A stretch of 64,000 nt of DNA from Gymnopilus junonius (GCA_015501075.1 JADNYJ010000164.1:1-64000); one strand, 5' to 3'. Shown: positions 48,039 to 59,943, counted from the stretch's first letter. The notes: generated by a model from the sequence alone, not told the origin. Program-made: numbers and translations.

Positions 48039-48819
48039 TTCAAATCCAAAGTCAAGAAGAGATTGTAGTTATACCTAAGTCGACGGTCATTTATAAGAAT
48101 ATGTAAAGAAGTGAATTGTTAAATTGAAATCGGAAACACTTGAATTACACCTTTGTGAGCGCGGATATCTTAAATCGCTTGCGCTTGATTCAGCTATTTT
48201 CACCACATCTGAGGTCAACATTGCTAAGTGTAGACACTGAAATGATAGGGTATTTCCTGAAGCATGTCATCTGTCCGGGTAAGACGGCGAGGAAGAGTAG
48301 GTTAACGCACAAGACTCGACCTGCTTAGCCAAGTTGCCATAGGTCGATTGCATTGCAGGAAGAATTTCGTCTGACGACTATTCATTTTAGCTTCCATTTC
48401 TTGTCAGTGTTTGTACTGCTTCTTCATCGAAGAGGTGCAATTCATTCATTCCCATTATGGGAAGAAAATGGAAACGAATTCTGCCCACTGAGTCCCCTTG
48501 CTATCGATGGTGTGTGTTGTTTGAAAGAGGTGGCAAAAAGGGTGAAAAGTTAGCTCAAGTAGATGCTGTTCAAACCAAGTCTAAACGGCCCTGTATCCTT
48601 GTCTCTCTGCCTCGAGGCTTTGGTGCATGCATACCCATAGGCTATGTGGAAGTAAAAAAGCTTATTTTTTCTTCTGCGGAATTTCCACGCCGGGTCTCTT
48701 GCGCTGGGGAGAAAGACATGGCCATGCTAGTGGACAGATATCCTTCTTGACAAATAGATTAGCAAAAATATATTCTATTGAAATCAATCAGCGAAATACT
48801 CTAAGGCCAACTATATCAT
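48039..48819. other. Intergenic, no gene seen
   Basis: Plus-strand ORFs at 48353-48905 have no motif and overlap the 3' end of the lactonase-like gene. Confidence 0.4.
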
Positions 48820-50292
48820 TCAAACAAAAACAAAACTCGTCCGATTCGCAACTTCAGTATTCCTGGCTACCAGGGTCAAATTGTGACCACCATCGACCCT
48901 TCTGAACATAGCCACTCCACCGTCCAAGTTGGCTCCAGCAATCAGGTACTCATCTCCTCCATCATCCACGCGGCCAAGAGTCATGCTCCTGATTTGCCTC
49001 AGCCCAGTGAAGACTTGCGTTTGGAGTATCAAGTCACCGGATACCTGAGCCTGAGCAGTTGGGCCAACGGGTTGGGGTGTATCGTCCTCTCGGATCTGCC
49101 ATTGTCGTGCATGGGCCCGAAGAATCGGAGACGACGAAGCCTGTGCTGATGGCGTAGCTCCTGTTGTCGTTGACCCGTAGAATTCATATCCATCGTGATG
49201 TTCTTGACAAATTCAAAGATAGCGATCGAGTCCCCGCGAGGGTCAAAGTTGGGTCCGGTATTCCGATTGCTGACATAAATAAGAGAATCGGGGAATTTCT
49301 GAGTAGGCTTTGAGATGAGGATCTCAGCGCCGGCAAAGGAGCTCTTGCTCTTGAAGTCTTCGGGTATGATGGAGACGTTCGCGATGAGGGGTAGTGTAGT
49401 TCCGTTGGGAGCTTCAGGAATATGTTGGGCGGTCAATGTGGACGTGAGTTCGTTGACCACAAATAGAATGCCATCTGAATGGGTGATAGATTAGAAAAGG
49501 TTTTTCAAGGCGGAATGATTTAGACGACATACCGTGAATGGCCATGCGTCGTGGTCCGTTACCAGGAACAACGTCGATTTGGCCTTGCACTTTGAAATGT
49601 CCAGCAGCTCCGTCATGCGCAAGGCGCCAAATTTTATCAGCACCCTAAGTGTGAAGGAAGATATCTCAGTTGTGTTTCCGAAGGGGCGAATGGGAAATAC
49701 GTACAAAATCAGAGACGAGAACTTCCTCCTTGTGTTCTAACGACATATGGGGGTTAGAAGGACCGCCGTTCACAGGAAATTCAACAACAGGCGAGTCCGT
49801 CTGGAAATGCAAAGGATCATTTGGCATGGTCGCGACAAGGGAGCAGTTTGGTGAGCCAAACTAGACACGAATTATTAGAGCCTGGTACGATCAGAAGAAG
49901 GTGGACGTAAAGACTCACATTCATGGCTGTAACCTCGCCTGTGGAAAGAGGGTTCGTAAAAGTAGGTCCAGCACCGCGGCTGGTGACGGTGTCAGCCAAG
50001 GTGAGGCCACCATCTGGGTTCATTAGGAACGATTGTAGACTCCCGACAGGGTAATTTTCATTCACGGCACTGTAAGGCGAAAGAACATCACTGGTCAGCC
50101 TTGTTCAAACATATTGGATCCATAAATTGACGCACTAGAGAACACTAATATTCTGAGGATGAGAGGCTATCCAAGAAGGGTTGTCCCCGGTTGTAGTCTG
50201 CTTCGTAAGAGAGAGCGCGGAAGTATGGAATTGAAGACATAGGTGGCGACGAAAGTGGAAAAGCCACCTGCAAGGATCGTGAAGTTGACCAT
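48820..50292 (-). CDS. Lactonase-family seven-bladed beta-propeller protein
   Basis: The start MVNFTILAGGFSTFVATYVF at 50292 and the later blades fit the 6-phosphogluconolactonase / carboxy-muconate cyclase-like (Lactonase, PF10282) family. Landmarks are NPSWIASHPQNISVL, AVNENYPVGSLQSF, GGPSNPHMSLEHKEEVLVSD, DKIWRLAHDG, PDSLIYVSNRN and DEYLIAGANLDGGVAMFRR. Introns are short; one joins VL-Y to AVNENY across a GTGCGT...ACAG intron. Two one-base losses (near 50220, and near 49175 in a G run) interrupt the frame. No signal peptide or anchor is evident. The substrate is not predictable. Confidence 0.85.
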
Positions 50293-50299
50293 TGGCCGT

Positions 50300-50731
50300 G
50301 AGAATAAAATACTATATTCGTTTGAAGGGGAAAGAAAGTCGTTAAAGCTGCCTAAAAGAAAGGATAGAAAGAGGTTGATCAAAATGGACTCAATGCCAGA
50401 GGTTTAAATATATGCCTTGCGGGGCCAAGGCGAATTAAACAATAATGCCCGAAGGAACGACGCCACCTAAACCCGTAAAGGCACAATGGAGGAGAAAAGC
50501 GCTTATTGTCAAGGTAGTAATGACGAAAGAAAAAAAGCTTTCACAAAGACTAAGACTGAGATTTTTCAAGTACGAAAATGCAATGCTTATTCAATAAACG
50601 ATAACAAAATACTACAGGCATATGTATACAGTAATTCTACAAGAGTCAATGTTCAAGGAATATCCATAAAATTGGAAACAAGCGATATAAAAAAGCAAGT
50701 CTATGTGAAGCATAACTCAAAAGCGAATCGA
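50300..50731. other. Intergenic
   Basis: It holds the lactonase promoter (TATATTTAAA on the minus strand, about 50403-50413) and the 3' flank of the Kex2-repeat/CFEM gene. Confidence 0.45.
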
Positions 50732-53036
50732 TTACCAAGAAAGAGGCGAGGCCTAAAAGAAGAGACGCATTAGACGAAGGCCGAAATAGTCAAGAGAAAA
50801 AAACATACAGTCTTGTCGCAGCGGCGCTCCATGATTTGCTTGACCTTCTCGTACTCGTTGCCGTGATCGCAGTGCTGCTGGAAGCATTGCTTGTTATCGT
50901 TGAGCCATTGCTGATCGGCGCAGAGGCAATTCCAGTCGGACGGCTTGCACTCGGTGACGGTTCCGGAGCAATGCTGAGAGCAGTCTATGAAGGCAAGAAG
51001 GTCAGCAAAAACGTAAAAATAAATAACAAAACTAGGAAAGACATACGAGGCCAAGTATTGGAGTGCGTGGAAGACTCGCTGGGTGCGTTGGCACCAGTGC
51101 GACCATTAGGTCCGCTAGTGTTGTAGGGAGAAGAGCGACTACCGGTAGGAGTAGCGGTGACATTGAATGGAGAACCAGAAGAGTTAGTGCCACTAGGGAT
51201 AGGAGAGCCGGTGATGTTGCCTGCCCGTCGACTGTAAGCGCGAAGGGGCTCGGAACGAGGACCATAAGAACCATAGCCCTTGCCCCTGCCATAGCCGCGC
51301 TTGTGAACGTCGCCGTACACGCCGTTATCGTGCTTCTCCTGTCCGTAGCCGTCGTTCTTGCGGGAGTGGTCGTCATCGTCGTGAATGTGGATGTGAGCAT
51401 GGATGTTGTCATTGGAGTCAGAACGATGTTGATCCTTGTCGTGGTCATCCTTGCCATAGCCGTCCTTGTTATTGCCATCCTTGCCGTAGCCATCCTGGCC
51501 ATCGTCATCCTTGCCATAGCCGTCCTTGTTATTGCCATCCTTGCCGTAGCCATCCTGGCCATCCTGGCCATCGTCTCCGCGCTTGTGAACGTCGCCGTAC
51601 ACGCCGTTATCGTGCTTCTCCTGTCCGTAGCCGTCGTTCTTGCGGGAGTGGTCGTCATCGTCGTGAATGTGGATGTGAGCATGGATGTTGTCATTGGAGT
51701 CAGAACGATGTTGATCCTTGTCGTGGTCATCCTTGCCATAGCCGTCCTTGTTATTGCCATCCTTGCCGTAGCCATCCTTGCCATAGCCGTCCTTGTTATT
51801 GCCATCCTTGCCGTAGCCATCCTGGCCATCCTGGCCATCGTCATCCTTGCCATAGCCGTCCTTGTTATTGCCATCCTTGCCGTAGCCATCCTGGTCATCC
51901 TGGGCATCGTCTCCGCGCTTGTGAACGTCGCTGTACCCGCCGTTGTCGTGCTTATCCTGTCCGTAGCCGTGGTTCTTGCGGGAGTGGTCACCATTGTCGT
52001 GGATGTGGATGTGAGCGTGGATGTTGTCGTTGGAGTTAGAACGATGGTGATCCTTGTCCTTGCCATAACCGTCCTTGCCATAGCCACTCTTGTTGTCATC
52101 ATCCTTCTTGCCGTAGCCATCCTTGCCGTAGCCATCCTCATCATCGTCTCCGCGCTTGTGGATGTCGCCGTACGCGCCGTTGTCGTGCTTCTCCTGTCCA
52201 TAGCCGTGGTTCTTGCGAGAGTGGTCGTCGTCGTGGATGTGGATGTGGGCATGGATGTTGTCATTAGAACGATGATGGTCCTTGTCGTGGTCGTCCTTGC
52301 CATAGCCGTCCTTGTTGCCGTCCTTGCCATAGCCTCCTTGTTGCCATCCTTGCCATAACCATCCTTGTTGTCGCCATTCTCGTTGCCGTCGTCGCCGCGC
52401 CTATGGACGTCGCTGTACCCGCCGTCGTGGAGCTTGTCCTCGTGGTCCTTGCGGGAGCGATCGTCGTCATGGATGTGGATGTGAGCGTGGATTTGTCATT
52501 AGAGTCAGCCGATAATGATCCTTGTCATTGTTGTCCTTGCCATCGCCGTCCTTGCCATAGCCGTCCTTGCCATCGCCATCCTTGCCATAGCCGTCATTGC
52601 CATCGCCGTCCTTGCCATAGCCGTCCTTGCCATCGCCGTCCTTGCCATCGCCGTCACCGCGCCTACGAACGTCACCGTAACCGCTGCCGTGGTGGTCCTT
52701 CTGACCATAGCCCTTTCCACGATGGTGATCCTTGCCATGGCTATAGCCCTTGCCATAACCCTTGCCATAGCTGTCACCGCGCTTGTGGACGCCGATATAC
52801 CCGTCGTTGCCGTCGTGCTTCTCGTCCTTTCCGTTGCCGTAGCCCTTGCGAGAGCGATCGTCGTCGTCGATGTGGGCGTGAGCGTGGATGTGGATGTTGT
52901 CGTTGGACTTCTGACCGTAGCCGGAGACGTCGTCGTGGCCGTACCCTGGGGCGTCGCCGCGGATCTCAAGAGTGAGAGCGGAGGCAGAAGCGATGGCGAC
53001 GGCGACGAGGCCGACGGAAACAGTGAAGAAACGCAT
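50732..53036 (-). CDS. Secreted Kex2-processed His/Asp-rich repeat precursor with C-terminal CFEM domain
   Basis: The ATG at 53036 gives a signal peptide (MRFFTVSVGLVAVAIASASA). Seven units follow, each ending in a dibasic site (VHKR, DVRRR, DVHRR, DIHKR, DVHKR three times). Five share the core NDNIHAHIHIHDDD-HSRK-GYGQEKHDNG and have a Gly/Lys/Asp spacer (GYGKDGNNKD). A variant core, NDNIHIHAHAHIDDDD, is in unit 1. After GYGRGKGYGSYG and a Ser/Thr/Gly/Asn linker with N-glycosylation sites, an intron (50985-51046) leads to a Cys domain. Its spacing is C-x3-C-x6-C-x6-C-x-C-x11-C-x4-C-x16-C, with Asp three residues before CLC, which fits CFEM. A last intron (50753-50808) gives the end ASPLSW. 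Three one-base losses (near 52492, 52509 and 52334) interrupt the raw frame. Confidence 0.83.
51300..52990 (-). repeat. Tandem repeat array coding the His/Asp-rich units
   Basis: Coding repeats of roughly 240-330 bp share nearly identical DNA in the two units nearest the C-terminus (about 51297-51610 and 51600-51910). Shorter GGCTATGGCAAGGAT-type repeats are nested inside. High identity of the terminal units implies recent expansion or gene conversion. Confidence 0.85.
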
Positions 53037-53146
53037 GTTGATGTTGATTTAGAGTGCGATAAAGACTGGAAGAATGCAAAAGATGAGGATGTGTAGAGTT
53101 GTAAAAGCTTGAGGAATGAAGACAACAATTCGCCCAGAGAGCTGCC

Positions 53147-53153
53147 TTTATAC
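53147..53153 (-). promoter_or_regulatory. TATA box of the Kex2-repeat/CFEM gene
   Basis: TATAAAGG on the minus strand lies about 110 bp before the ATG, a normal distance for a fungal gene with a short 5' UTR. Confidence 0.5.
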
Positions 53154-53522
53154 CAATGAACTTAGGAGAACAGTACGCCGATGCTAAACGCATAGTGCGA
53201 AACAGAAGGCGAGCAAAGTCTCAGTCCGAGTCAACCTTCAGTCAGGCGAATGGTTAGGAGCCTCAGCCTCCTAAGCAAGTGGGGTCGAGACATGACTCTT
53301 TGGCGCACAGAGCGTCACCATGACGGTTAGAGCAGAATGCAGTGACGAAAGACAGCGTAGCATGGGCCCACAGTTCTAAGTTGTCGGAGCAGTTCAGTTC
53401 ATAGGCGGTTGTTTACTGCTATTTATAGGTCACCTGGCTAGCGCTGGTAAGTTCAACCTTAGCAGCCCATACAACAGGAATTCGGGCTACATACCAATAG
53501 CAAGACTTGAAAAATATGGCAC

Positions 53523-55043
53523 TTACGGATTATGAAATGCAAATTTAGCGAAAAAGAGTAAACGAGAGCTCATTTGCGTCGTAGCCGACACATTAGAGCT
53601 TCTCATTACGCTCTGCATAACAACCCGCTGAGCCTGCGTCAAAATGAGTATGACCTGCCTTAACGTAAGAAGTTAAAAAAAATTTCACGAACCTGTGCAT
53701 AATCCACCTCTGCCGATCGAAGTGCTGCTGTAGGCGTTCGAACTGGTCGGCCGCGAGCTGCAGGCTCACCATATTCTTCCATCATTCGAGGTTCTTCAAT
53801 CTATGAAAGTGTTCGGTTATCAGAAAAGTCACTTTAAAATTTTAGGAAAGCCTATAAAACCAAACCTACCTCCTCGATCAACAATCGTCAGCTATACATC
53901 CTGCCGTAGTCCATATTTACATTATTATCCGCCAGAGCGAATAGTATACACATCCTCAACAGTCAATGAATTGATCTGTTTCCCTTTTGCCTTCATCTGC
54001 GCGTGTACTTCCTTCACGACGTCTTCGATGAGCATAGACTGCTCGTATACATTGTCCACGATTTCTCTGCTATACTCGCTTATCAACTTTTCCGTTTCGA
54101 TAGTCTATATAGCTGTTCCGGCGGTAGTCTCCTAGCTTATCAGCCAGAGTGAGAGGGATCATTTTGCCGCAGAGAGATGATTGATTTAATTATGCGTTCA
54201 AATTAGCATACGTTGGGGTTAAGGCCCGACCTTGTAATCTCCGTCAATGCCCTGTAGAAATCCACGGCATGCTAGTTTAGATGACATTATGAATCACCAG
54301 AAACATAGAAAAATAAGGCGCCAAATTCATACATACCTTGTATCGGCTTAAGATAGGCTCGAAGCAATAACATACTAATCAGAGATTTAAATATATGTAA
54401 TTCTGTTATGATAATGAGTATATAAAACAAAAAGCGTTCTTACTTACCAGTGTAATTCCCCGCTCAGCCATTTGTCAAGCAACACGTAATGGATCATTTT
54501 CTATGCCTCAACCATGCCATGAAAAGCTAAGCAAAGATTTTGTAATGTCCCAGTTACGATCAGGAGATACATCGAATCCATCCTTATTCTCCCCAATTCC
54601 ATGAGGCGGAGCATCCGTAATAAGCAACACCATCTTCACCGCGTCCTCCCTCCACTCCATATTCAACCCCTCCGCCAGCGCAGCCGTCTGTGCCTCGGGA
54701 CCATCACCACTTCCCTCTGCCTTGAGCTTCTTCAGGTTCTTTTCCATAACTCTAATATTTGAAGTGAACCCAAAGTTCTTCGTGACGTACATTTTATCTT
54801 GAGGAGGGTGATCGCAGGAAGCGATGAGCCCGAACGGATGTTCTGCGGGGACATATTGGACGTGGTTGCGATTTTGGTGCAGATGGAGCGGACGGCGGTT
54901 TTGGGAGAGTCGATGTAGGGTTCTTGGCTGGCAGTTGTGTCTTGCAGAAAGAGTACATCACTGCATTTGTTTAATGTTTTGAAGCAGTAGAATGCGAGAG
55001 GCTTCGGAGCGTACATTTGATCCTTGGAAGCTGCCCCATCCAT
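53523..55043 (-). pseudogene. vWA-domain protein gene, decayed paralogue
   Basis: The start MDGAASKDQ (55043) splices to [20 protein letters not shown], a vWA strand with the D-x-T-x-S MIDAS form. Next come [37 protein letters not shown] and [15 protein letters not shown]. All match the intact gene at 61542-63223 closely. A one-base loss near 54832 and an in-frame TGA (about 54462, where the relative has Arg in DIARQM) break it. The C-terminal pieces (EEYGEPAARGRPV, then AQRVVMQSVMRSSNV) also align with the relative. A real pseudogene is likelier than sequencing error alone because of the nonsense codon. Confidence 0.75.
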
Positions 55044-56109
55044 GGCACTAGGGTCCTCTTTCTTCTCAGTCTTGCTAGGCTCCTACCTGCAGCCCTTTTT
55101 CGACTTCACAGTTGTCTTTCTGCAAAGCAGCCATGACAACATAGCGGGCAAGATGACTGGGAACGCTTTTTCTTCGTCCCTAATCTCACGTTTTATACAC
55201 CAGTACAAGGGTTGACGTGCTGCGCCACAGATTCACAAGATCCTCATGGCATGTAGTCGGGACATGCAAGTGATTGCCAGATGAGCGTCGGGTAATGTGC
55301 TTGTGCAATTAACAAAGATACGGTACTCGTATCAAATGCTGTGTATCCCGTCCAACGTGGTGAGATCTGTATATGTGAGCAACCGAAATAAAGAAAAGGT
55401 CGAACTCACGGTATCAGCTCGACAAGCTATGCATGGCCTTGGAAGGCTGTGCGTTCTCTCATGTTATTTTTGCTTGAGGCCAATATGTGTACCTGGATGT
55501 TGCACTGAATTCTTGTGAACAAATTCCTTTCCATGGGCGAATTACCTCGAATTTATCTGTAGATTGCAGAAAGAAGCAGAAATTGGTGCTGCGACTCCAA
55601 GGATTTCTAAACACGTGATACAATTCGACGCGTCGCGTCGCCCAATCTTACCGGGCCGACGAAAACCAGAATCCACTGCATGCATGCTATGTTCCATTCT
55701 GATTTCGAGAGCTGGCAAGGTGCTTACGAGTACATAATACCTGAGTTATCATTAGCGTATCAGCCAAATTACCAATTACAATTATCCAAAGAAGCAAGAT
55801 TCTTCAATCGCGCTAGAAGTACAAGGATAGCAATGAATACCTAAGGTACACCTGAGATAAATTATCTTCGTAAGGATATCTCACTCATATATCGAGATTA
55901 TAACAAGGTATCTTCCTCTTGAGAGCAGAACAGGATTTCAGAAGGGTTGGTAAGTAAACGATAACGACATGTTGTGATTTTTGAATATCGTCGCTATGGA
56001 TGCAATATTGTGAATCGAGGACGGGTGTATAAAAGGGTTGCAGACAAGGAGGCAAATCTTAGGCAGGAAGCCGTATTTTCTTGACTGCGGGCGATGATGG
56101 GGTTATACA
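55044..56109. other. Intergenic, no gene seen
   Basis: Short ORFs lack motifs. Confidence 0.45.
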
Positions 56110-57257
56110 TCATTGCACCTTTTTCTTCGCCTTCTTGCTCGGCGACGTGATAGCAGTGGGCTTGGAAGGCACCTGAGCCGGGCTTAAAGGTATCAACCAG
56201 TGTTGCTTGATGACACGCGCAGCAAAAAAGAGTCCTAGAACGACTCCTGCCAGCGATTTGGCCTCAAGAGAGTTGAGCGGAGGAAAGTCTGAATCCGCAT
56301 GAGGTTTGCGGGTTCCAGAAAGCAAAGGAGAAGATAAGATGAGCGTGGTATAGGTATGGAGAGACGTGAACGCTGGATGATGTGTGGTGCTGCTATAAAT
56401 TAAAGCTGAAGAAATTTACTGGCATGTTCAGGGAAAGTTGAATGGGAAGAAAAAGCAGCACTGACCGACGAGAGAACCTCCCCATATATCTAAAGTACCT
56501 GCCCATCCTGCACCGGCACGAAGTGGTGGAGGCGTTGAGAATGTCCAATTTGGGCTCCATAGGCTGAATGTGGCAGCAGAAAGACCTCCGCCAGAGGAAG
56601 CAATAGCCCCGAGCAAGAAATGTGCTAACGGCGAGTTTCGGTAATCTGGGTGGACGTTAGGTGATGCAAATAGTCCGAGAGTAAGGGTGACTGCATTAGC
56701 ACGCAGAAGAGCATCGACCGGCCAGAAAACGGTATCGAGAATAGGAGGGTATAGCAGCTAATAGGATTGTTAGTCAAGTAATAAGGTAGTGGAGTGGGGG
56801 GGTGGAACGGCTTACATCTGGGAACGCCTGGAACAGCAGTGTAAAAAATAGGTGGACAGAGATATAGTTGATGGCCGGGTGGAAAGAATAGAGCATAGGA
56901 GGAGGTAAGCCCAACCAAAAATGTGAAAGAAGCCCTCCACCCCACGCCTGCAATATGAATGATTGACGAATCTGGAATCAGCGCAGCACTTGTTCCCCTT
57001 TCCGAGACGAATCGGAAGCAATCCACTGGATTTCATCCACGCACCATAATCAGGAATCCGAATATATAAGTACCCCATGAAAGTGGTGTTGGTGACTTGC
57101 GTGCGTTGGACTGGAAAACCATGGAAATACGCGCTGCGTGCAGAGTTGGCGCCAAAGCATACGGAAACCAGATTGGGTGGACCTTGGTGGTGTTGATAAA
57201 GACAAACGCATCTGCTACTGGACGCAGATATTCCGTTACTGATGATGCCAATTCCAT
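56110..57257 (-). CDS. Multi-pass membrane protein, TRIC-channel-like candidate
   Basis: The frame is intact across four exons. The start MELASSVTEYLRPVADAF (57257) is followed by several hydrophobic segments: HPIWFPYALAPTLHAARIS, WGTYIFGFLIM-AWGGGLLSHF, HPAINYISVHLFFTLLFQAF, DTVFWPVDALLRANAVTLTL, HFLLGAIASSGGGLSAATF, and SLAGVVLGLFFAARVIKQHW near the C-terminus. The tail is Lys-rich (KKAKKK), an ER-retention-like context. Two glycine-rich turns (GGGLL and SGGGLSAATF) in a roughly 300-residue, about seven-helix protein recall trimeric intracellular cation channels. That assignment is my inference from layout and is not certain. Confidence 0.72.
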
Positions 57258-57443
57258 GGCGTCAAGGTGTGCTAGAGAGGAGGATGAGTTGGGCGTGATT
57301 ACATCACTAATGACTTATGTAAGAATGGTCACGTTCAAAGAAAATAGGGGCTTTACCGGGTAACCTTCATCCGGTGCTTTCTGTCATCTGAACGAAATGA
57401 TACCATCCTACGTTTGCTTCTGCTCATCCACAATCTATCTCAT
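57258..57443. promoter_or_regulatory. Bidirectional promoter region
   Basis: The two start codons, 57257 on the minus strand and 57444 on the plus strand, are only 186 bp apart and diverge, so the genes share this upstream region. No clear TATA box is seen. Confidence 0.5.
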
Positions 57444-59361
57444 ATGTCGCCAGCTGAATTTCCGCTAGGAACATCGCGCGTCGTCCCAGGACGCTATCCA
57501 CCTCCTGGCATCGATCCTCATGCCGATGCCATTCGCGAACGTCGTGGCGCGCGAGGCATCACACCTCTTGACGCTAATCTTCTGCATGTACCGCCGATCG
57601 CTGGCGGGTTTAACTCCCTACTGGGTGCAGTCAGGACAAAAGGCAATCTCCCAGCCGATGTTCGTGAAGCCATAGTGAGTTAGTTTGTCTTCACAGTTGC
57701 TTTTGCTTGAACAAATCTACAGATTCTTCGGGTAGCAGCCATAAATCATGCTACTTTTGAGTGGATCCATCATGAGATCGTTGGTCGTAACGAAGGCCTC
57801 ACTACTGGCCAGCTTTACATTATCCGGGACACAGAAACACCTTTACCTCCCATTCAAAATGTTCTCAATCCTCTTCTCACAGCTGCCATCGGTTTCACGG
57901 ACCACAGCACTCGCAATGTACGCGTTCCGGCGGATGTTATCCAAGAGCTGAAAAAGCAAATTAAAGATTGGATCATTATCAAATACCCATCCTTGACAGC
58001 GGACGAAGTTACTGCCAAGACGGACGATCTATATGTCGAGAGTTCAATGGTTGTAGCCTCCTACAACATGGTCTCTCGCTTCTTACTTGCTACAGACGTG
58101 GCTGGAATCTCAGACGTCGAGGTTCCTTGGCCTGTGGATAAGAAAGAGGTAAGCACTTGAATCAAGTTTCCCGCATTGTAGATCTCGATCCATGGCTTGA
58201 TTCTCCTTAGGAATCAACATCTTGAATATAAACATAACATTGATTTTCAATTCTGCACTCCTTCTGAATCAAGTAAATTTACCATTTATTAACTCTCTTT
58301 TCCAGCACTTTGTGTCTGTGCCTTCCTTCCCGCCTGCGTCCACACCCTCTCATACAATTCATGCCGTGACGTTGACTACGTCCCCTTCGGCTCCTTGGCT
58401 GGTCTTTGCAAACTCCCTGCTTACAGATTGGGCAATGTGGAGTTATATTGTGCCTTACTTTCTGGACCTTGCTTCTTGTTCCAATGCCTCTGATAATGAT
58501 CACACTGAGCAAAAGGAAACATACAACATTTTATTGCATTCTCAACGCGGTCATGGAAAATCTACGCTTCCTCCTCCATCCGATGGACACGACCGCCTCG
58601 CAACCATTCCTCTGCTAGCCACTGACATTGCGAACTTACTTTCCGCTCTGTCCATTCCTACGCCCGTTCAATCCGTTATCGGTGTTTCCCAAGGCGGCGC
58701 AGCTGCACTCGCTTTCGCTGCTTTATATGGCGGCACCGATGAAAGTCCTGCAAAGACAAAGAGTGTAATAGCTTGCGATACTGGTCCTCGCACTCCAGCG
58801 GGTAATAAGGAAGCTTGGGAAGATAGGATAAGTCTTGTCTACGGCAGCCTTGTCCCTCCCAATTCGCCGGATATAAGTCTTCACTTTGCCAAGAAAATAG
58901 GAATGAGTAATCTCGCGGAAATCACTGTTCCGCGCTGGTTCCCTCCTGGTTCTATACTCAACAGCGGAGAGCGAGGAGGCGACAAACGGGCAAAATGGGT
59001 GGAAAAGATGATTAAGGATACCGACGTCGATGGATTTGTCCATGGTGCGAGGGCGCTTAGCGATTATAACCTCATCAACCCTTCCGATTTGGAGGCCAAT
59101 GAGAATGCGACTCCAGGGCTTTTCAACAGTCACGTTGGACGTGTTCTTCTGCTTGCTGGGAGCTTGGATGGAGGTGGGAAAGTGGCCAAGGGTCTTCAAG
59201 ACCTGCGCACTAAGTGGAATGAGAAACGCCTGAATGATTCACAAATATCACTTATGCACGAGGTTGAATATTTGGAGATAGAAAAATCCGGCCATCTGCC
59301 TATGATTGATTCTCCCGAGATCTTTTGCGAGAACGTGGGTCAGTGGTTGGGGAAAGTTTGA
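57444..59361 (+). CDS. Carboxymuconolactone decarboxylase-like domain fused to alpha/beta hydrolase
   Basis: Three exons (57444-57674, 57723-58148, 58306-59361) keep phase 0 and give 570 aa. The N-terminal ~200 residues resemble the CMD/AhpD-like fold: GGFNSLLGAVRTKGNLPADV, ILRVAAINHATFEWIHHE and GLTTGQLYIIRD, without a CxxC pair. The second half is an alpha/beta hydrolase: WLVFANSLLTDWAMW, HGKSTLPP, nucleophile elbow GVSQGG, and the His of KSGHLPMIDSP. A likely acid is the Asp of LLAGSLDGG. This is the pair of activities of the beta-ketoadipate pathway. An alternative two-gene reading (stop at GTAAGCACTTGA, second start 58222) is possible but less likely. Confidence 0.85.
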
Positions 59362-59943
59362 CTAGTAAAGGGATTCCAAGTTTGATCATGTTCTCTGCGC
59401 TGCTCCTTACGCGCCACAGTAGGCCCGACACAGCATTTTTATCTCATTCAAATGGTTGCCTTTCAGCCCACCTTAGTTTCCGCAGGTAGTGATTGTTCTA
59501 CGCGGGGTTTTCAGTGGAACTAAAGTTCGCTATTGGGTCCCCTAGCATGTGCCATTATGTATATAAATTTAGAGATTTTCCCAAGTTCAAGTTTATGTGG
59601 CAGGCTCAAGCAGCGTTGACATCAATAATAACACTTCTATTTCGTGTTACACATATGTACACGATACTGCATTTTTAGCAAAGTCGTAAATCAGGAAAAA
59701 TCTATTTTTTTAATCTTCCGTCCTAGCTCCCGAACGAACGGTGAGACGTCGCTATAGGTTTCTTTCACGGTTATTATTAATTCTTTCTCCCCCCGGACTT
59801 TGTGCTCACTAAGACGGATATGTGCCAGTGAAACGGAGATACGCAGTTATGATATAATATTTATGGGGTTTTATTGATTTTCTTCACCTTTTCTTGATCC
59901 CCTTAGGTACCCTCTCGACTTAGTAGCTTGCGCATTCAAAGAA

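Noticed and set aside
51032..52330. A 432-aa minus-strand Met/Thr/Arg-rich ORF
   Set aside because: It is the out-of-frame reading of the Kex2 repeats created by the one-base loss near 52334. The neighbouring frame carries the signal peptide, the KR sites and the CFEM exon.
51063..52358. A 431-aa plus-strand ORF rich in Val/Ile/Ala, looking like a membrane protein
   Set aside because: It is the exact antisense of the tandem Gly/Lys/Asp/His repeats. Its hydrophobicity follows from reading GGCTATGGC-type repeats backwards, and it lacks its own start context.
58222..59361. Independent hydrolase gene starting at 58222
   Set aside because: The extra N-terminal residues are AT-rich intron sequence, and the phase-0 GT...CAG intron joins the CMD-like exon directly to the conserved hydrolase start. 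It is kept as an alternative, not the main model.
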